From the NCBI GenBank assembly GCA_003697085.1, contig RFFU01000084.1, positions 1-64,000 of the forward strand: a stretch of 64,000 nt of DNA, written 5' to 3'. This stretch comes from Candidatus Hydrogenedentota bacterium. GTDB taxonomy: Bacteria; UBA8481; J006. Positions within the stretch are counted from its first letter, which is position 1; every line of letters begins with the position of its first letter. This document shows positions 17,246-26,216 of the stretch, piece after piece. The translations under genes and the position numbers were made by a program. The notes below the pieces were generated by a model. It had not been told where the DNA came from. It made no database searches and worked only from the letters and a program-made list of their open reading frames with translations.

Positions 17246-18213
17246 AGAAGTGGGCTTCGCTTTTTCGCAGGACGCCTCAAGATCCTGCGGTTCTCAACAT
17301 CTTCACCACCGAAAAATGTAACTTTTCCTGCCATTATTGTAGTCGGGAACTTGCGGACGATGTACCGGGGATAGATCACCGGTATCAGGGAGAGGGATTC
17401 TTTAGACAAAAGGATTTAGAGGTTCTTTTGGAAAGGTATCCCGGTATCAAGGAAGTCGATTTTGTCGGTATCGGCGAGCCGTTTCTCGTTCCGGAGCTGT
17501 TTCCGATGGCCCGGTGTGCCAAGAATGCCGGCAAACGGACGGGGGTGATAACGAACGGCAGTCTTTTGCATCGGTATTGGGGAGAGATTGGAGAGGTATT
17601 CGACATCGTGTCGGTGAGCCTTCACGGGCTGAATGCGGAAGAATTGGAGGAAGTCGCCGGGGTTAAGCCCGCCCTTTTTCAGAGATTCGTCGAAAACATC
17701 TCGATCCTCGTTAAAAAGGAGATCCGGCAACACCCGAAATTATGTGTCGAGGCTTCCGTGGTGCCGCTGAAGTCGGATATGTCGAGGATTGTCCGGGCAG
17801 CCGAGTTTTGCCTGGAGGTGGGTCTTCCGAAGATGACGATCCATAATTACCTGCCGTATGGACTTAACGATGTCGAGGAATGCCTGTTCGACGACGATGA
17901 GGTGGAATGGAAAGTCCTGCAAGATCTCAAAGAGCGTTTCGCGGGGAAATTGGAGATCATTCTTCCGGTTCCCATCAAACGTAACGAGGATGAGATGGAC
18001 TGGGGATGTCGTTCTTTTTTTCAAATCTTAAGAGTGGATGCACTAGGCCGCGTCTGCGGATGCCACCGCATTATGGTTCCGCGGGAGGAGAACGGAAATT
18101 GGAGAACGGACTCCGGGGTTTGGAAGAACGAGTATTTTGAGCGGATGCGCCGGGCGTTTCGCCGGAAGGAGGGGATCCCCAAGTGCTGCCGCTATTGTCC
18201 GGAAGCCCAGTAA
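17233..18213 (+). CDS. Radical SAM protein with Cys-rich C-terminus (SPASM-like)
   Basis: A 326-residue enzyme. The radical-SAM cluster motif CNFSCHYC holds Cys29, Cys33 and Cys36, which bind the [4Fe-4S] cluster that cleaves S-adenosylmethionine. FVGIGEPFL (~76-84) matches the 'GGEP' SAM-contact motif, and VSVSLHG the next strand. The C-terminal ~70 residues contain six Cys (GCRSF, RVCGCHRI, CCRYC), suggesting one or two auxiliary clusters as in SPASM/twitch proteins. Such enzymes modify peptides or sugars. The neighbours are glycan genes, not RiPP transporters, so a sugar or alditol dehydrogenase/epimerase-like role is plausible but unproven. Start at ATG 17233 without a clear ribosome binding site; see the overlapping short frame upstream. 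Confidence 0.88.
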   Translation: MGRLKKWASLFRRTPQDPAVLNIFTTEKCNFSCHYCSRELADDVPGIDHRYQGEGFFRQKDLEVLLERYPGIKEVDFVGIGEPFLVPELFPMARCAKNAGKRTGVITNGSLLHRYWGEIGEVFDIVSVSLHGLNAEELEEVAGVKPALFQRFVENISILVKKEIRQHPKLCVEASVVPLKSDMSRIVRAAEFCLEVGLPKMTIHNYLPYGLNDVEECLFDDDEVEWKVLQDLKERFAGKLEIILPVPIKRNEDEMDWGCRSFFQILRVDALGRVCGCHRIMVPREENGNWRTDSGVWKNEYFERMRRAFRRKEGIPKCCRYCPEAQ

Positions 18214-18297
18214 GCGCCAAGGGATCGGAATACCGCGGGTCGGATCGTTCCTGAATGGAGAATAATCCCTTCCCCTTCAGGCTCGCTCGCGCGTGCT

Positions 18298-19449
18298 TTA
18301 TGGACCCGGGAAGTTTTGAAAAACGCTTTGCACCTGTCCCGCCCGCTTTGCGAGTAATCGATAATAAAGGCTCAAGGTGTTGGTGATCATTTGATTACTC
18401 GTGAAGTGCTTTAAGAAACGGAGCCGTCCTCGTTCCGAAAGTTCATAACAAACGGCGGGGTGATCCAGAAGATCTTGAAGTGTATCGGCCAGGGGGAGGG
18501 GTTCCGAATGGGGAACCAATCTTCCGCAATCCGCCAGGGTTTCGGGGATGCCATTAACGGCGGTTGCCACGACCGGCCGCCCCGTCGCCATCGCTTCGAG
18601 GAGGCAGAGAGGTTGTCCTTCCCGGTGTGTCGAAAGGACGACGATCTGGGCTTGGTTATAGAGCGGGCGAGGATCGGCAACCTCTCCGAGTAGCGTCACG
18701 ATTTCACCGAGCCGGTGGTGCGAAATTTGTTTCTCGATCTGCGGGCGAAGTTCCCCGTCGCCGGCCAACCATAAACGAAAATCGACGCCTCGATCGCGAA
18801 GAATCGCGGCGGCTTCGATAAGCGTCTGAGGATCCTTTTGAACCGAGAGGCGGGCCGGGAATAAGAGGATGCCGGACGAAGGCGGCGGAGAATACCTCCA
18901 TTCCTCCGGATCGATGCCGTTGGGGATAACGACGGAGCGTTCAGGGGGATAGAACCCGCGGCGACGATCTGCTTCAGTGACGAAAACGAAAGCGTCCGTA
19001 TGGGGATGACCGATTCGTTCCAGGATCAGCCAGACATTCTTCTTAATACGATTTGTTCCGGTGACGGCTCGGTCCGCCAGGAGCGCCGGTACGAGTATAC
19101 CGTGGAGGTGTGCGATTACGACGGGCTTGGGGTTCATCCGCCAGACAGCCGGAACGCGGGTCAGAAGCATCGCCTTGGGTGTGTGAATATGGATGATATC
19201 GACGCCGCGACGGACGAGTTCGCGCACGACACGGCCGGCTCGCAGATCAAGCAGGCGGTCAACGGGAAGATTGGTGCAGGGGATACCTGCCGTTTGGAGA
19301 CGTGTGACGAGCGGGCCGTCGAAAGGCAGTGCCGCGGAGACCTCGAAACCTGCGTCTCGGGCGCCCAGAAGCAGAGTTTCCATAATTCGCTGAGCGCCGC
19401 CGACTCCAGCCGATTCGACGATATGAAGAAGGCGAGGAGCAGAGTTCAC
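18298..19449 (-). CDS. Glycosyltransferase, GT4 family
   Basis: A 383-residue GT-B enzyme with a complete GT4 pattern. The N-terminal HIVESAGVGGAQRIMETLL is the glycine-rich acceptor-side loop, and IIHIHTPKAM and VVIAHLHG follow. The donor domain begins at VIPNGIDPEEW (~175). LFPARLSVQKDPQTLIEAA gives the conserved 'R....KG...li.A' motif. HREGQPLCLLEAMATGRPVV contains the E-x7-E-type donor-phosphate site. It is predicted to add hexose residues to a lipid-linked glycan in the cytoplasm. The start codon is GTG at 19449. It converges with the radical SAM gene and is read in the same direction as the flippase/glycosyltransferase pair to its right. Confidence 0.93.
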   Translation of the reverse strand: MNSAPRLLHIVESAGVGGAQRIMETLLLGARDAGFEVSAALPFDGPLVTRLQTAGIPCTNLPVDRLLDLRAGRVVRELVRRGVDIIHIHTPKAMLLTRVPAVWRMNPKPVVIAHLHGILVPALLADRAVTGTNRIKKNVWLILERIGHPHTDAFVFVTEADRRRGFYPPERSVVIPNGIDPEEWRYSPPPSSGILLFPARLSVQKDPQTLIEAAAILRDRGVDFRLWLAGDGELRPQIEKQISHHRLGEIVTLLGEVADPRPLYNQAQIVVLSTHREGQPLCLLEAMATGRPVVATAVNGIPETLADCGRLVPHSEPLPLADTLQDLLDHPAVCYELSERGRLRFLKHFTSNQMITNTLSLYYRLLAKRAGQVQSVFQNFPGP

Positions 19450-19572
19450 GGGCCTTCCTGTTTCCGGGAAATTCTTTGGAAAAAGCAGAGTGTCATAGCC
19501 GGGAAAGGAGGATAGGATTTCTTGTCAAGGAGTTCAAGGATTCAGGGACAACCCGAATCCCCGAAGAAGATT

Positions 19573-19781
19573 TCACCACGAGAGTACACCAGAGATCACA
19601 AGAGAAGAAAACAGAGAAGGAATAAAGAAAAAGCGGAACCGAGACGGGATTTGACTCGAACACGGGGCGGACGGGAAGTTCACCCCTATTTTCACCTGAT
19701 GGGTGAAAAGCCTTTTTTGAGAGAAAATGGCCTCCCTTCTCCTCCCTTGCCTCTCGTGCTCTCTGTGAACTCTTGTGGTGA
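19573..19781. repeat. ~209-bp element with terminal inverted repeats (copy A)
   Basis: The left arm at 19573-19605 and the reverse complement of the right arm (19751-19781) align as TCACCAC, R-AGAGT, W-CAC, AGAGA, K-CAC, R-AGAG, with few mismatches over ~30 bases. No open frame of note lies between them. Copy B at 53375-53579 has related arms and nearly the same length. Confidence 0.75.
19689..19718 (+). terminator. Terminator-like hairpin inside element A
   Basis: TTTTCACC (19689-19696) and GGTGAAAA (19702-19709) form an 8-bp stem with a 5-base loop, followed after three bases by six T (19713-19718). It would end plus-strand transcription, yet both flanking genes are on the minus strand. 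Confidence 0.6.
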
Positions 19782-19890
19782 GCAGACCTCCGGGGAACAA
19801 GGGACGAGGAAAGAACGGAAGTGATGGTTGAATTTCTTCTCCCGGAACCCTCTTCGATCGCCGTTGGCGCCGACCGCAGGAAAGGGACCT

Positions 19891-21009
19891 TCACGAATCC
19901 GATTCGAGAATCGACGAGAGTTCTCGGAGGAGTTTCGTTCCGAGGATTCGCCAAGTGAGATGTTGTCGGACGTAGTGGGGGTTTCGATTTCGGGTTTCGA
20001 GACGAATCGCGGGATTTTCAAGAATACGGAGCATGATTGCGGCCACGGATTCCGGACGGGAGAAATCGGCGCAGTAAAGGAATCCTCGTTTTGCAAGATC
20101 CTGTTCCGTCTGGTGGCGATCCGAAGCGACGATCGGCGTGCCCGCGGCGAGGTACTCGACGATTTTTGTCGGCATTCCACAGTGGCGAGGATGGCGCGGC
20201 GGCTGAAGGAGGACATCGGCCGCGGAAAGAAAGATGGGGAGTTCCTCAGGCCGAACGAATCCCTGAAAACGGAAGCGATCGGAGGGCGCGGAACGGCGAT
20301 AATCCTTTTCCAAGGGCCCGCCTCCGACGACGAGGAAGAGCCAGTTCGGAAGATGTTTACTCAAAGCAAACAATGCCTCGAATCCTTGCCAAGGGGTGAG
20401 CGTACCAAGATAAAGCGCAATCGGTTTATCGGGCGGGAAACCGAGGCGGCGGCGGGCAAACGCTCGGTCCGGGATTCTGTCGAGAAACGATTCCTCGACT
20501 CCCATCGGGAGGACGAGAAAACGGTGATGCGGAAGATTCAATCGATGCCCGACGAGCTCAGCAACGGCGGGCGCCGTTACAAGAATTCGGGAGGAAGCCT
20601 CCAGGAAGCGCCGTTCCACGAAGTGACAAAGAAGCCGTTGGCGGGCCGGGCGTCCTTCCATCTGAAAAGCAAGATCTCCGTTGAGGTCGGCGACGAGGGG
20701 AAGATGAAAGCGGCGTGAGAGGACCGGCGCGGCAAGCGATTGATATTCGACCCGGCCGAGAACGATTGCAGGCCGATACCGGCGAATCAATTCCTCAAGA
20801 AAAGTGAGCAAGGCCTTTTGAGAGCGGAGGGTCGGGAGAAAACCACGCGTAATTTCCGGGACGATGATTTCCGTTTTTTTGTTTCCGCTCCGGGCGACCA
20901 GGAGAATTTCGGCCCCCGCCGCTTCGAGTCCGGAGACGAGACCGCGGATATGCGTTGTGGTCCCGTCAAGACGTTCAAGACGGGCTTCCGTGATGTAGAG
21001 GATTCTCAT
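19891..21009 (-). CDS. Glycosyltransferase, GT4 family
   Basis: A 372-residue GT-B enzyme. The N-terminus MRILYITEARLERLDGTTTH is the usual first strand plus glycine/threonine loop. PLVADLNGDLAFQ sits in the acceptor domain. The donor domain shows LPMGVEESFL, ALYLGTLTPWQGFEALFAL and GFVRPEELPIFLSAADVLLQ. GMPTKIVEYLAAGTPIVAS replaces the E-x7-E segment, keeping Lys and Glu. Its start overlaps the stop of the flippase gene by four bases (ATGA), so the two are translationally coupled. It is predicted to build the same glycan the flippase exports. The sugar and linkage cannot be read from sequence. Confidence 0.92.
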   Translation of the reverse strand: MRILYITEARLERLDGTTTHIRGLVSGLEAAGAEILLVARSGNKKTEIIVPEITRGFLPTLRSQKALLTFLEELIRRYRPAIVLGRVEYQSLAAPVLSRRFHLPLVADLNGDLAFQMEGRPARQRLLCHFVERRFLEASSRILVTAPAVAELVGHRLNLPHHRFLVLPMGVEESFLDRIPDRAFARRRLGFPPDKPIALYLGTLTPWQGFEALFALSKHLPNWLFLVVGGGPLEKDYRRSAPSDRFRFQGFVRPEELPIFLSAADVLLQPPRHPRHCGMPTKIVEYLAAGTPIVASDRHQTEQDLAKRGFLYCADFSRPESVAAIMLRILENPAIRLETRNRNPHYVRQHLTWRILGTKLLRELSSILESDS

Positions 21010-22604
21010 GGAAGAATTTTCCCGTGAGAGAAAGAATCGAGGTTCCGGGGGATTATTCGGAAGGAAGAGAGTGTTTTGAAAAACAGGCGAAAGTCACGGT
21101 CACCAAACAACCAGAGGATAAGGCTGAAAACGAGAATCGACACTGTGGAGGAGAACAGCAGAAGAAGAAAGGGCGGGAAAGCCAGACGTGAGAGATAATG
21201 GGCGGTAACGAAGGCCGTCAATGCCGCCGCAAGAGTTCGTGTCCAGGAACGGAGGAGTCCGCGAAGATCGAGAAAGCGGCGAAGAAAGACCAGATGGAAG
21301 AGAACAGATGTGAAAGTGAGGAGAGAGTAGGCGAGAGGTAAGCCCCCGGCGCCCAGAGATCGGATGAGGATGGGGGTGAAGAAGAGATAGAAAGTGACAA
21401 GAACGCCTTCGAGGCCGGCGAGAACTTTGATATTTTGTAGTGCGTAAAGAGCCCGCCCCGTGACTTCCCCCAGTCCGGTTCCGAAGAGGGAAAAGGAGTA
21501 AAGAGAAAAGAAAGCGGCAACGGCGATTGTGTCGTGAGGCGAGAAAGATCCGCGTTCGAACAGGAAGCGGACAAGGGGAACAGAGAGGGGGACAAGGAGG
21601 GCGAGGGAGAGTGCAACAGGCATAAAGATAATTCTTAGGGCGCGGTTCAAGGTCGAATGAAAGGCGCCCCAGTCGGTGTCGGCCGCCTCGGAGGACAATT
21701 TCGGGAAGACAACCGTTCCAAGCCCGAGGCCTATCACGGCTGCGGGAACGGAGAGCAAGCGGAACGCGTAACCGATCTGGGCGAGGCGGCCGGGGGGAAG
21801 GAAGGATGCGAAAAAACGTTCGGCAACAGGAATAAAACGGGCAAGAAGACCCGCGATAAGAAGGGGGAGGAGATTGCGGAAGGCTTTCCTCGTGGCGGGG
21901 AGGACGGGAAGAAGATGGAAACGAAGGTATCCCCGGCGGAGTAGCGGCGGCAGGAGAAGGACTCCCTGGATTACGGCTCCAAGAAGCGAGGCACACGCAA
22001 CGCCGAGTATTCCGAAGGCGGGGATGAAAAGGAGAAGAAAGAGAATATAGACCGTCCCCGCTACAACGGGAACGGCGGAGACATATGTAAAACGATTCTC
22101 GGCGTGATAGAGGACGGAAAGGATCGTGAAGAGACCGGAGCCGATGATCGAGGGCCAGACGATTCTGGCCAGTGTCACGGAGGAATCGAGTGTGTTCCGA
22201 TCGAGTCCGGGAACGGTGGTCGAGAGAAAGGGACGTGACAGAAAGATTCCAAGAAGGGTAAATCCGAAAAAGACGACAATGCAGATCGAAAGGAAGTTGG
22301 AGGCTGCTTCCCACGCATGGGCACTGCCTTTCTCCCGGTGTTCTTTGGTGAAGATGGGAAGCAGTACGATTCCAAGCGATCCGATGACTCCTACGGAAAT
22401 GAACTGGGGCAAAGTGACGGCGGCGACGTAGGCATCCATCGCCGGTTGACTTCCGAAGGAACGCGCAATGAGGATTTGTGAGATCAAGCCGAGAAGATAT
22501 CGGAATCCGCTGAAGAGAGTGATGATCAGAACCGCGGGAAGGAAGCGCCGCATACTTCGCGCGCCGTCGCGTTCTTCCTCCGTGGCTGAATCAATCGTGG
22601 TCAT
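21006..22604 (-). CDS. MurJ/Wzx-type lipid flippase (MOP superfamily)
   Basis: A 532-residue polytopic membrane protein with about 14 hydrophobic segments and family MurJ features. The N-terminus FSGFRYLLGLISQILIARSF with PAMDAYVAAVTLPQ matches the 'R.lG..rd...A..fG....~DAf.va..iP' pattern. ARIVWPSIIGSGLF and VRFLFERGSFSPHDT ('lfergaF...dt') are also diagnostic. It flips lipid-linked sugars across the inner membrane. It is in a four-base overlap with a glycosyltransferase and 97 bases behind an RmlC-like epimerase. A dedicated polysaccharide flippase is therefore as likely as the essential lipid II flippase; I do not assign murJ. Start ATG 22604. Confidence 0.88.
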   Translation of the reverse strand: MTTIDSATEEERDGARSMRRFLPAVLIITLFSGFRYLLGLISQILIARSFGSQPAMDAYVAAVTLPQFISVGVIGSLGIVLLPIFTKEHREKGSAHAWEAASNFLSICIVVFFGFTLLGIFLSRPFLSTTVPGLDRNTLDSSVTLARIVWPSIIGSGLFTILSVLYHAENRFTYVSAVPVVAGTVYILFLLLFIPAFGILGVACASLLGAVIQGVLLLPPLLRRGYLRFHLLPVLPATRKAFRNLLPLLIAGLLARFIPVAERFFASFLPPGRLAQIGYAFRLLSVPAAVIGLGLGTVVFPKLSSEAADTDWGAFHSTLNRALRIIFMPVALSLALLVPLSVPLVRFLFERGSFSPHDTIAVAAFFSLYSFSLFGTGLGEVTGRALYALQNIKVLAGLEGVLVTFYLFFTPILIRSLGAGGLPLAYSLLTFTSVLFHLVFLRRFLDLRGLLRSWTRTLAAALTAFVTAHYLSRLAFPPFLLLLFSSTVSILVFSLILWLFGDRDFRLFFKTLSSFRIIPRNLDSFSHGKILP

Positions 22605-22701
22605 CGCCGGAAAAAAACGGAATCCTGATTCACGCAGGTCACATTCGAGAAAACCTCGGAGAATACAGAGGCCGAAAAGAAATCACGGGTGAGAAATCCT
22701 C

Positions 22702-23160
22702 TCACCGGATCCGCGGGGGGCGAAGCCAGTCGTAGCCGATATCGGGGTCGTCGTGGGGAATACGTCCTTCGTCTTCGGGATTGTAAACGTGAGAGGTAAC
22801 ATAGAAAAGGTCCGCGGGACCGCTGAGGCAGCGGCAACCGTGAGCCACGCCGGGAGGAATCTTGAGAACGATCGGGTCGCGATCGTCGCCGAGGAAAAAT
22901 TCGTTCGTTTCCCCACGAGTTTCGGAGTCGGGGCGAAGATCATGCAAAACGGCAAGGATGACGCCGTGTGCGACGTACCACCAATCCGTCTGTATCTTGT
23001 GAATGTGCCAGGCCTTCACGGTACCGGCGTACATTCGCGAGAGGCTCCATTGCCCGAAACCTTCCGCGAAAAAATCGTCGGTGCACCGAATCAGCTCTCG
23101 AAAGAAACCTCGATCATCGAGATGCGTCACGAGGCTTTTCGTTGTCACACCATGAATCAT
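22702..23160 (-). CDS. dTDP-4-dehydrorhamnose 3,5-epimerase (RmlC)-like protein
   Basis: A 152-residue cupin. KAWHIHKIQTDWW (~49-61) has the catalytic-site His; VLHDLRPDSETRG, IPPGVAHGC and GRIPHDDPDIGYDW are conserved family blocks. Catalysis would invert C3 and/or C5 of a 4-keto-6-deoxy sugar nucleotide. The ATG at 23160 is supported because the frame further upstream collides with the divergent hydrolase gene and loses family likeness; only GGAG sits directly before it. It is distinct from the homologue at 3725-4174. It is the probable first gene of a minus-strand run with the flippase and glycosyltransferase. Confidence 0.88.
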   Translation of the reverse strand: MIHGVTTKSLVTHLDDRGFFRELIRCTDDFFAEGFGQWSLSRMYAGTVKAWHIHKIQTDWWYVAHGVILAVLHDLRPDSETRGETNEFFLGDDRDPIVLKIPPGVAHGCRCLSGPADLFYVTSHVYNPEDEGRIPHDDPDIGYDWLRPPRIR

Positions 23161-23367
23161 CTCCGAAACGCTAGCCGAAGAGAAGGGAGATGTAAACCCA
23201 GAGCGGAAGGTAAGGCGGAAGCGGTGTTGGTGGTACGGCACGCGTCGCCGACGCGGGAGGGAAGGTGAAACAGGGATTGAGGGGAGGAGAGATCGGAGTA
23301 GAATGGGGGATATTGGCGTGAAGGCAGGGGGCGGTGACGGCGGACAGTGGAAAGGAGGAACGAAGGT

Positions 23368-24018
23368 ATGAGTGTGAAAGCACGTTGGCTGGGACACGCT
23401 GCGGTTCTTCTGGAGGGAGACGGAAGAAAGGTTCTGATTGATCCGTTTCTTTCGGGGAACCCGAAGGCGGCGGCCCGACCGGAAGAAATCGAAGCGGATA
23501 TGGTGCTGCTGACCCACGACCACGAGGATCACGTCGGAGATCTGGAATATTTTCTCAAGGCGGGAGCGGTCTTCGTGGGGATTCACGAGTTGGCGGTGGA
23601 TTATGCGGAGAAGGGGTATGCCGCGGAGGGGATGAACATCGGCGGAACGATCGAGGTACGAGGCATAAAGATCCATATGACCCACGCCTTGCACACAAGT
23701 CGTGTGGGACACGTGGTCGGCTTTGTCATCGAGTTTTCAGATCGTCAAATCTACCATGCCGGTGACACGGGCTTGACGATGGATATGAAGATTCTGGCGG
23801 AATTCTTCTCGATCGATCTTGCGTTTCTCCCGATTGGAGATCGTTACACGATGGGGGTTCCCTCGGCAGCGGTGGCTGCTGCGTGGTGTGGAGCGCAGAA
23901 GGTCGTTCCGATCCATTACAATACCTGGCCGCTTATCGAGGCGGATACGGAGGAGTTTCGGAAACGGCTGGGAGAGAAAGCGGTGATCTTGGAGCCGGGT
24001 GGAACGATCGAGGTGTGA
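23368..24018 (+). CDS. Metallo-beta-lactamase-fold hydrolase, UPF0173/UlaG-like
   Basis: A 216-residue metal-dependent hydrolase of the widely conserved UPF0173 family. The THDHEDH motif (His50, His52, Asp54, His55) gives the HxHxDH metal site. Downstream ligands are in HALHTS, HAGDTGLTMDM (His and Asp) and VVPIHYNTWP (His). Family members resemble UlaG (ascorbate-phosphate lactonase) but the substrate of this branch is not known. The ATG at 23368 is preceded by AAAGGAGG; an upstream start lacks support. It stands alone on the plus strand, divergent from the epimerase and convergent with the asparagine synthetase. Confidence 0.92.
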   Translation: MSVKARWLGHAAVLLEGDGRKVLIDPFLSGNPKAAARPEEIEADMVLLTHDHEDHVGDLEYFLKAGAVFVGIHELAVDYAEKGYAAEGMNIGGTIEVRGIKIHMTHALHTSRVGHVVGFVIEFSDRQIYHAGDTGLTMDMKILAEFFSIDLAFLPIGDRYTMGVPSAAVAAAWCGAQKVVPIHYNTWPLIEADTEEFRKRLGEKAVILEPGGTIEV

Positions 24019-24043
24019 AAAGCGGTCCCCCTTAGGAATATCT

Positions 24044-25918
24044 TCAAACAAGGTGCTTTTCGGCCCAGAGAACGAGGCCGAAGACGGCCGTGAGAGCCCG
24101 CGTGCGATCCACGCGTCCCTCGTTGTGTTCCTTCCAATATCGCCGGACCAGGTCTGGGATGAGCAGCCCGGTGCTTTGAATCCGATCGGAGAGGACGATA
24201 TCGCGTCCCAGTTCGTGGACGGGATTTCCGGGGCTCCTCAACCAGAGCGAACCCGGTATGACAAAGCCGCGTTTGGGAGCGCGGACGACTTTCGGGGGGA
24301 GGAAGGGTTCCATGGCTTCGCGGAAAAGAGCCTTGGTGCGGAGCCCCCGAACAAAGTAGCGCGCGGGAAGCTTCCATCCGTAATCGAAGAATTCATTGTC
24401 CATAAAAGGAACACGGGATTCAACGGAATGAAGCATCGTCGTCAAGTCGCCGACGGCATAACCGTTTCCCTCGAGAAACGTAACGAGATCGAGGCCCATA
24501 ACCTTCCGAAGGAGATCGGCGCCGCGCGCTTTTTCCGCGTATTCCTGAAAGGGATCAAACTTTTCGGTGGGCGGATCAGAAAGGAGTGCATCGATCTCTT
24601 CCGGGCCGAAGATCTCCTTGAAACGAAAATGAGCGATCAGAGGTTCTTCCTCGGCCCCTCGGAGGAACGCGCGAAGTTTGACGTCCCATCCCAACTTTTT
24701 ACCGGACGCGGGGGTCTTGGCCGCCACCGTCCGAAGGAGCCCTCTTCGGATGGGAGACGGTATTTTGCGGAACCAGGGAAGAATCCGTTGAGCCGAGTAA
24801 GTTGGATAGCCGCCGAGAACCTCGTCTCCGCCGTCTCCACGTAAGATGACGGTGACTTCTTCCTTGGCCCGACGCGAAACCTCGTAGTTCGCCAGCGCGG
24901 ACCAATCTCCAAAGGGTTCGGCGACGCGGGTCGTCCAATCCTCCAATATTTGAGGGACCTGGGCGGACTCGAGACGGTACGAGCGGTGGATGGTGTTGTA
25001 CCGGGACGCGACCGCTTCCGCGTCATCCAACTCACTATAGGATGCTTCCTGAAAGCCGATGGAGAAAGTCCGAAGGGGTTCGGAGGAAAATTCCGACGCC
25101 AAGGCGACGATGCTCGTCGAATCGAGGCCGCCGGAGAGGTAAACGCCGACAGGGACTTCACTCTGAAAATGCCGTTCGATCGCGGCTCTAAGAAGTCCGG
25201 GAAGGGCTTTCCGGGCTTCCTCCTCGGGAACGGCCTCGCATTCCTCGGGGAGTTCCCAGAATCGAACGAGTCGAGGAGAAGTATTGTTTTCGAGCACGAG
25301 CAGATGCCCGGGCTGGAGTTTTCGCACGAAGCGGAAAATGGTGCGGGGAGAAGGAATGTAATAGAAACGAAGATAGGTCTGGAGGGCAAGGGGGTCGAGT
25401 TCTCGGGAGACGGAAGGATGGATGAGAAGAGCGCGTGTTTCTGAAGCCCAGACGAATTCCTTACCGGTATCGGCATAGACGAGAGGTTTAATACCCGTGC
25501 GATCGCGCCCGAGGACGAGGCGCCGCCGTTTACCGTCCCAGAGAGAAAACGCGAACATTCCGTTGAGACGTTGAAAACCGTCGAGGCCGAATTCCTCATA
25601 GAGGTGAACGAGGACCTCGGTATCGGAGCGCGTTCGGAAGTGATGCCCCCGTCCAACGAGAAGGCGGGTCAATTCACGGTAATTATAAATTTCACCGTTG
25701 TAAACGACGGTGACGGAACCATCTTCATTTTGAATCGGTTGTCGGCCCCCGGCGCGGTCGATGATGGCTAGTCGGCGCATAGCCATACCGAGAGGACCGT
25801 CGAGGAATCGGCCTTCATCATCCGGTCCGCGATGGACCATCGCTTGGTTGATACGATTGAGCAGATCGACCTCGATGGGTTGGCCGTCACGTCTGAGTAT
25901 GCCGCAGATTCCGCACAT
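24044..25918 (-). CDS. asnB: Asparagine synthetase, glutamine-hydrolysing type
   Basis: A 624-residue two-domain amidotransferase. The start at 25918 gives Met-Cys-Gly-Ile-Cys-Gly, and Cys2 becomes the N-terminal nucleophile that hydrolyses glutamine. Domain 1 (to ~200) has VYNGEIYNYREL and RSDTEVLVHLYEEFG. Domain 2 carries the ATP pyrophosphatase P-loop YLSGGLDSTSIVALA (~260) and later LRGDGGDEVLGGY. It makes asparagine from aspartate in the cytoplasm. Paralogues in glycan clusters (exosortase-type operons) often amidate sugar acids, so with glycosyltransferases nearby a glycan role is possible. It converges with the UPF0173 gene with a 25-base gap. Confidence 0.93.
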   Translation of the reverse strand: MCGICGILRRDGQPIEVDLLNRINQAMVHRGPDDEGRFLDGPLGMAMRRLAIIDRAGGRQPIQNEDGSVTVVYNGEIYNYRELTRLLVGRGHHFRTRSDTEVLVHLYEEFGLDGFQRLNGMFAFSLWDGKRRRLVLGRDRTGIKPLVYADTGKEFVWASETRALLIHPSVSRELDPLALQTYLRFYYIPSPRTIFRFVRKLQPGHLLVLENNTSPRLVRFWELPEECEAVPEEEARKALPGLLRAAIERHFQSEVPVGVYLSGGLDSTSIVALASEFSSEPLRTFSIGFQEASYSELDDAEAVASRYNTIHRSYRLESAQVPQILEDWTTRVAEPFGDWSALANYEVSRRAKEEVTVILRGDGGDEVLGGYPTYSAQRILPWFRKIPSPIRRGLLRTVAAKTPASGKKLGWDVKLRAFLRGAEEEPLIAHFRFKEIFGPEEIDALLSDPPTEKFDPFQEYAEKARGADLLRKVMGLDLVTFLEGNGYAVGDLTTMLHSVESRVPFMDNEFFDYGWKLPARYFVRGLRTKALFREAMEPFLPPKVVRAPKRGFVIPGSLWLRSPGNPVHELGRDIVLSDRIQSTGLLIPDLVRRYWKEHNEGRVDRTRALTAVFGLVLWAEKHLV

Positions 25919-26216
25919 GAAGAAGTCATCATAGCCGGTGGCGAACAGAGAGCAACTCGGATGACGGTGTATGTCAGTCAGATTAGGGACGGAGATGAAT
26001 TTCGGTGAATAAGAACCGGTCTGAGGGCGCAGGCATCTTGTCCGCAAAAGCGGATTTCCTCAGGTTCGCTTTTCGACCCGCCGGATCGTGTGCAGATTTT
26101 TCGCCAGAGAGATGCCCGGTTTTTGTTCACGAAGGAGCGTCCCTTTCTCACTATATGCTCCGAAACAGGTGGCAAACTACTTTGGAACAAAGTATTCTCT
26201 CATCCGGCAAAGGCAT

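Larger units (their letters stand above)
19450..19890. other. Intergenic region carrying a ~209-bp inverted-repeat element
   Basis: 441 bases between two minus-strand glycosyltransferase genes, with no gene seen. Most is occupied by the element at 19573-19781, which includes a plus-strand terminator-like hairpin. Confidence 0.6.

Noticed and set aside
19630-19670. tRNA 3'-end-like string on the minus strand in element A
   Set aside because: The T-loop-like bases are present but stem pairs are missing and no acceptor or anticodon arm follows.
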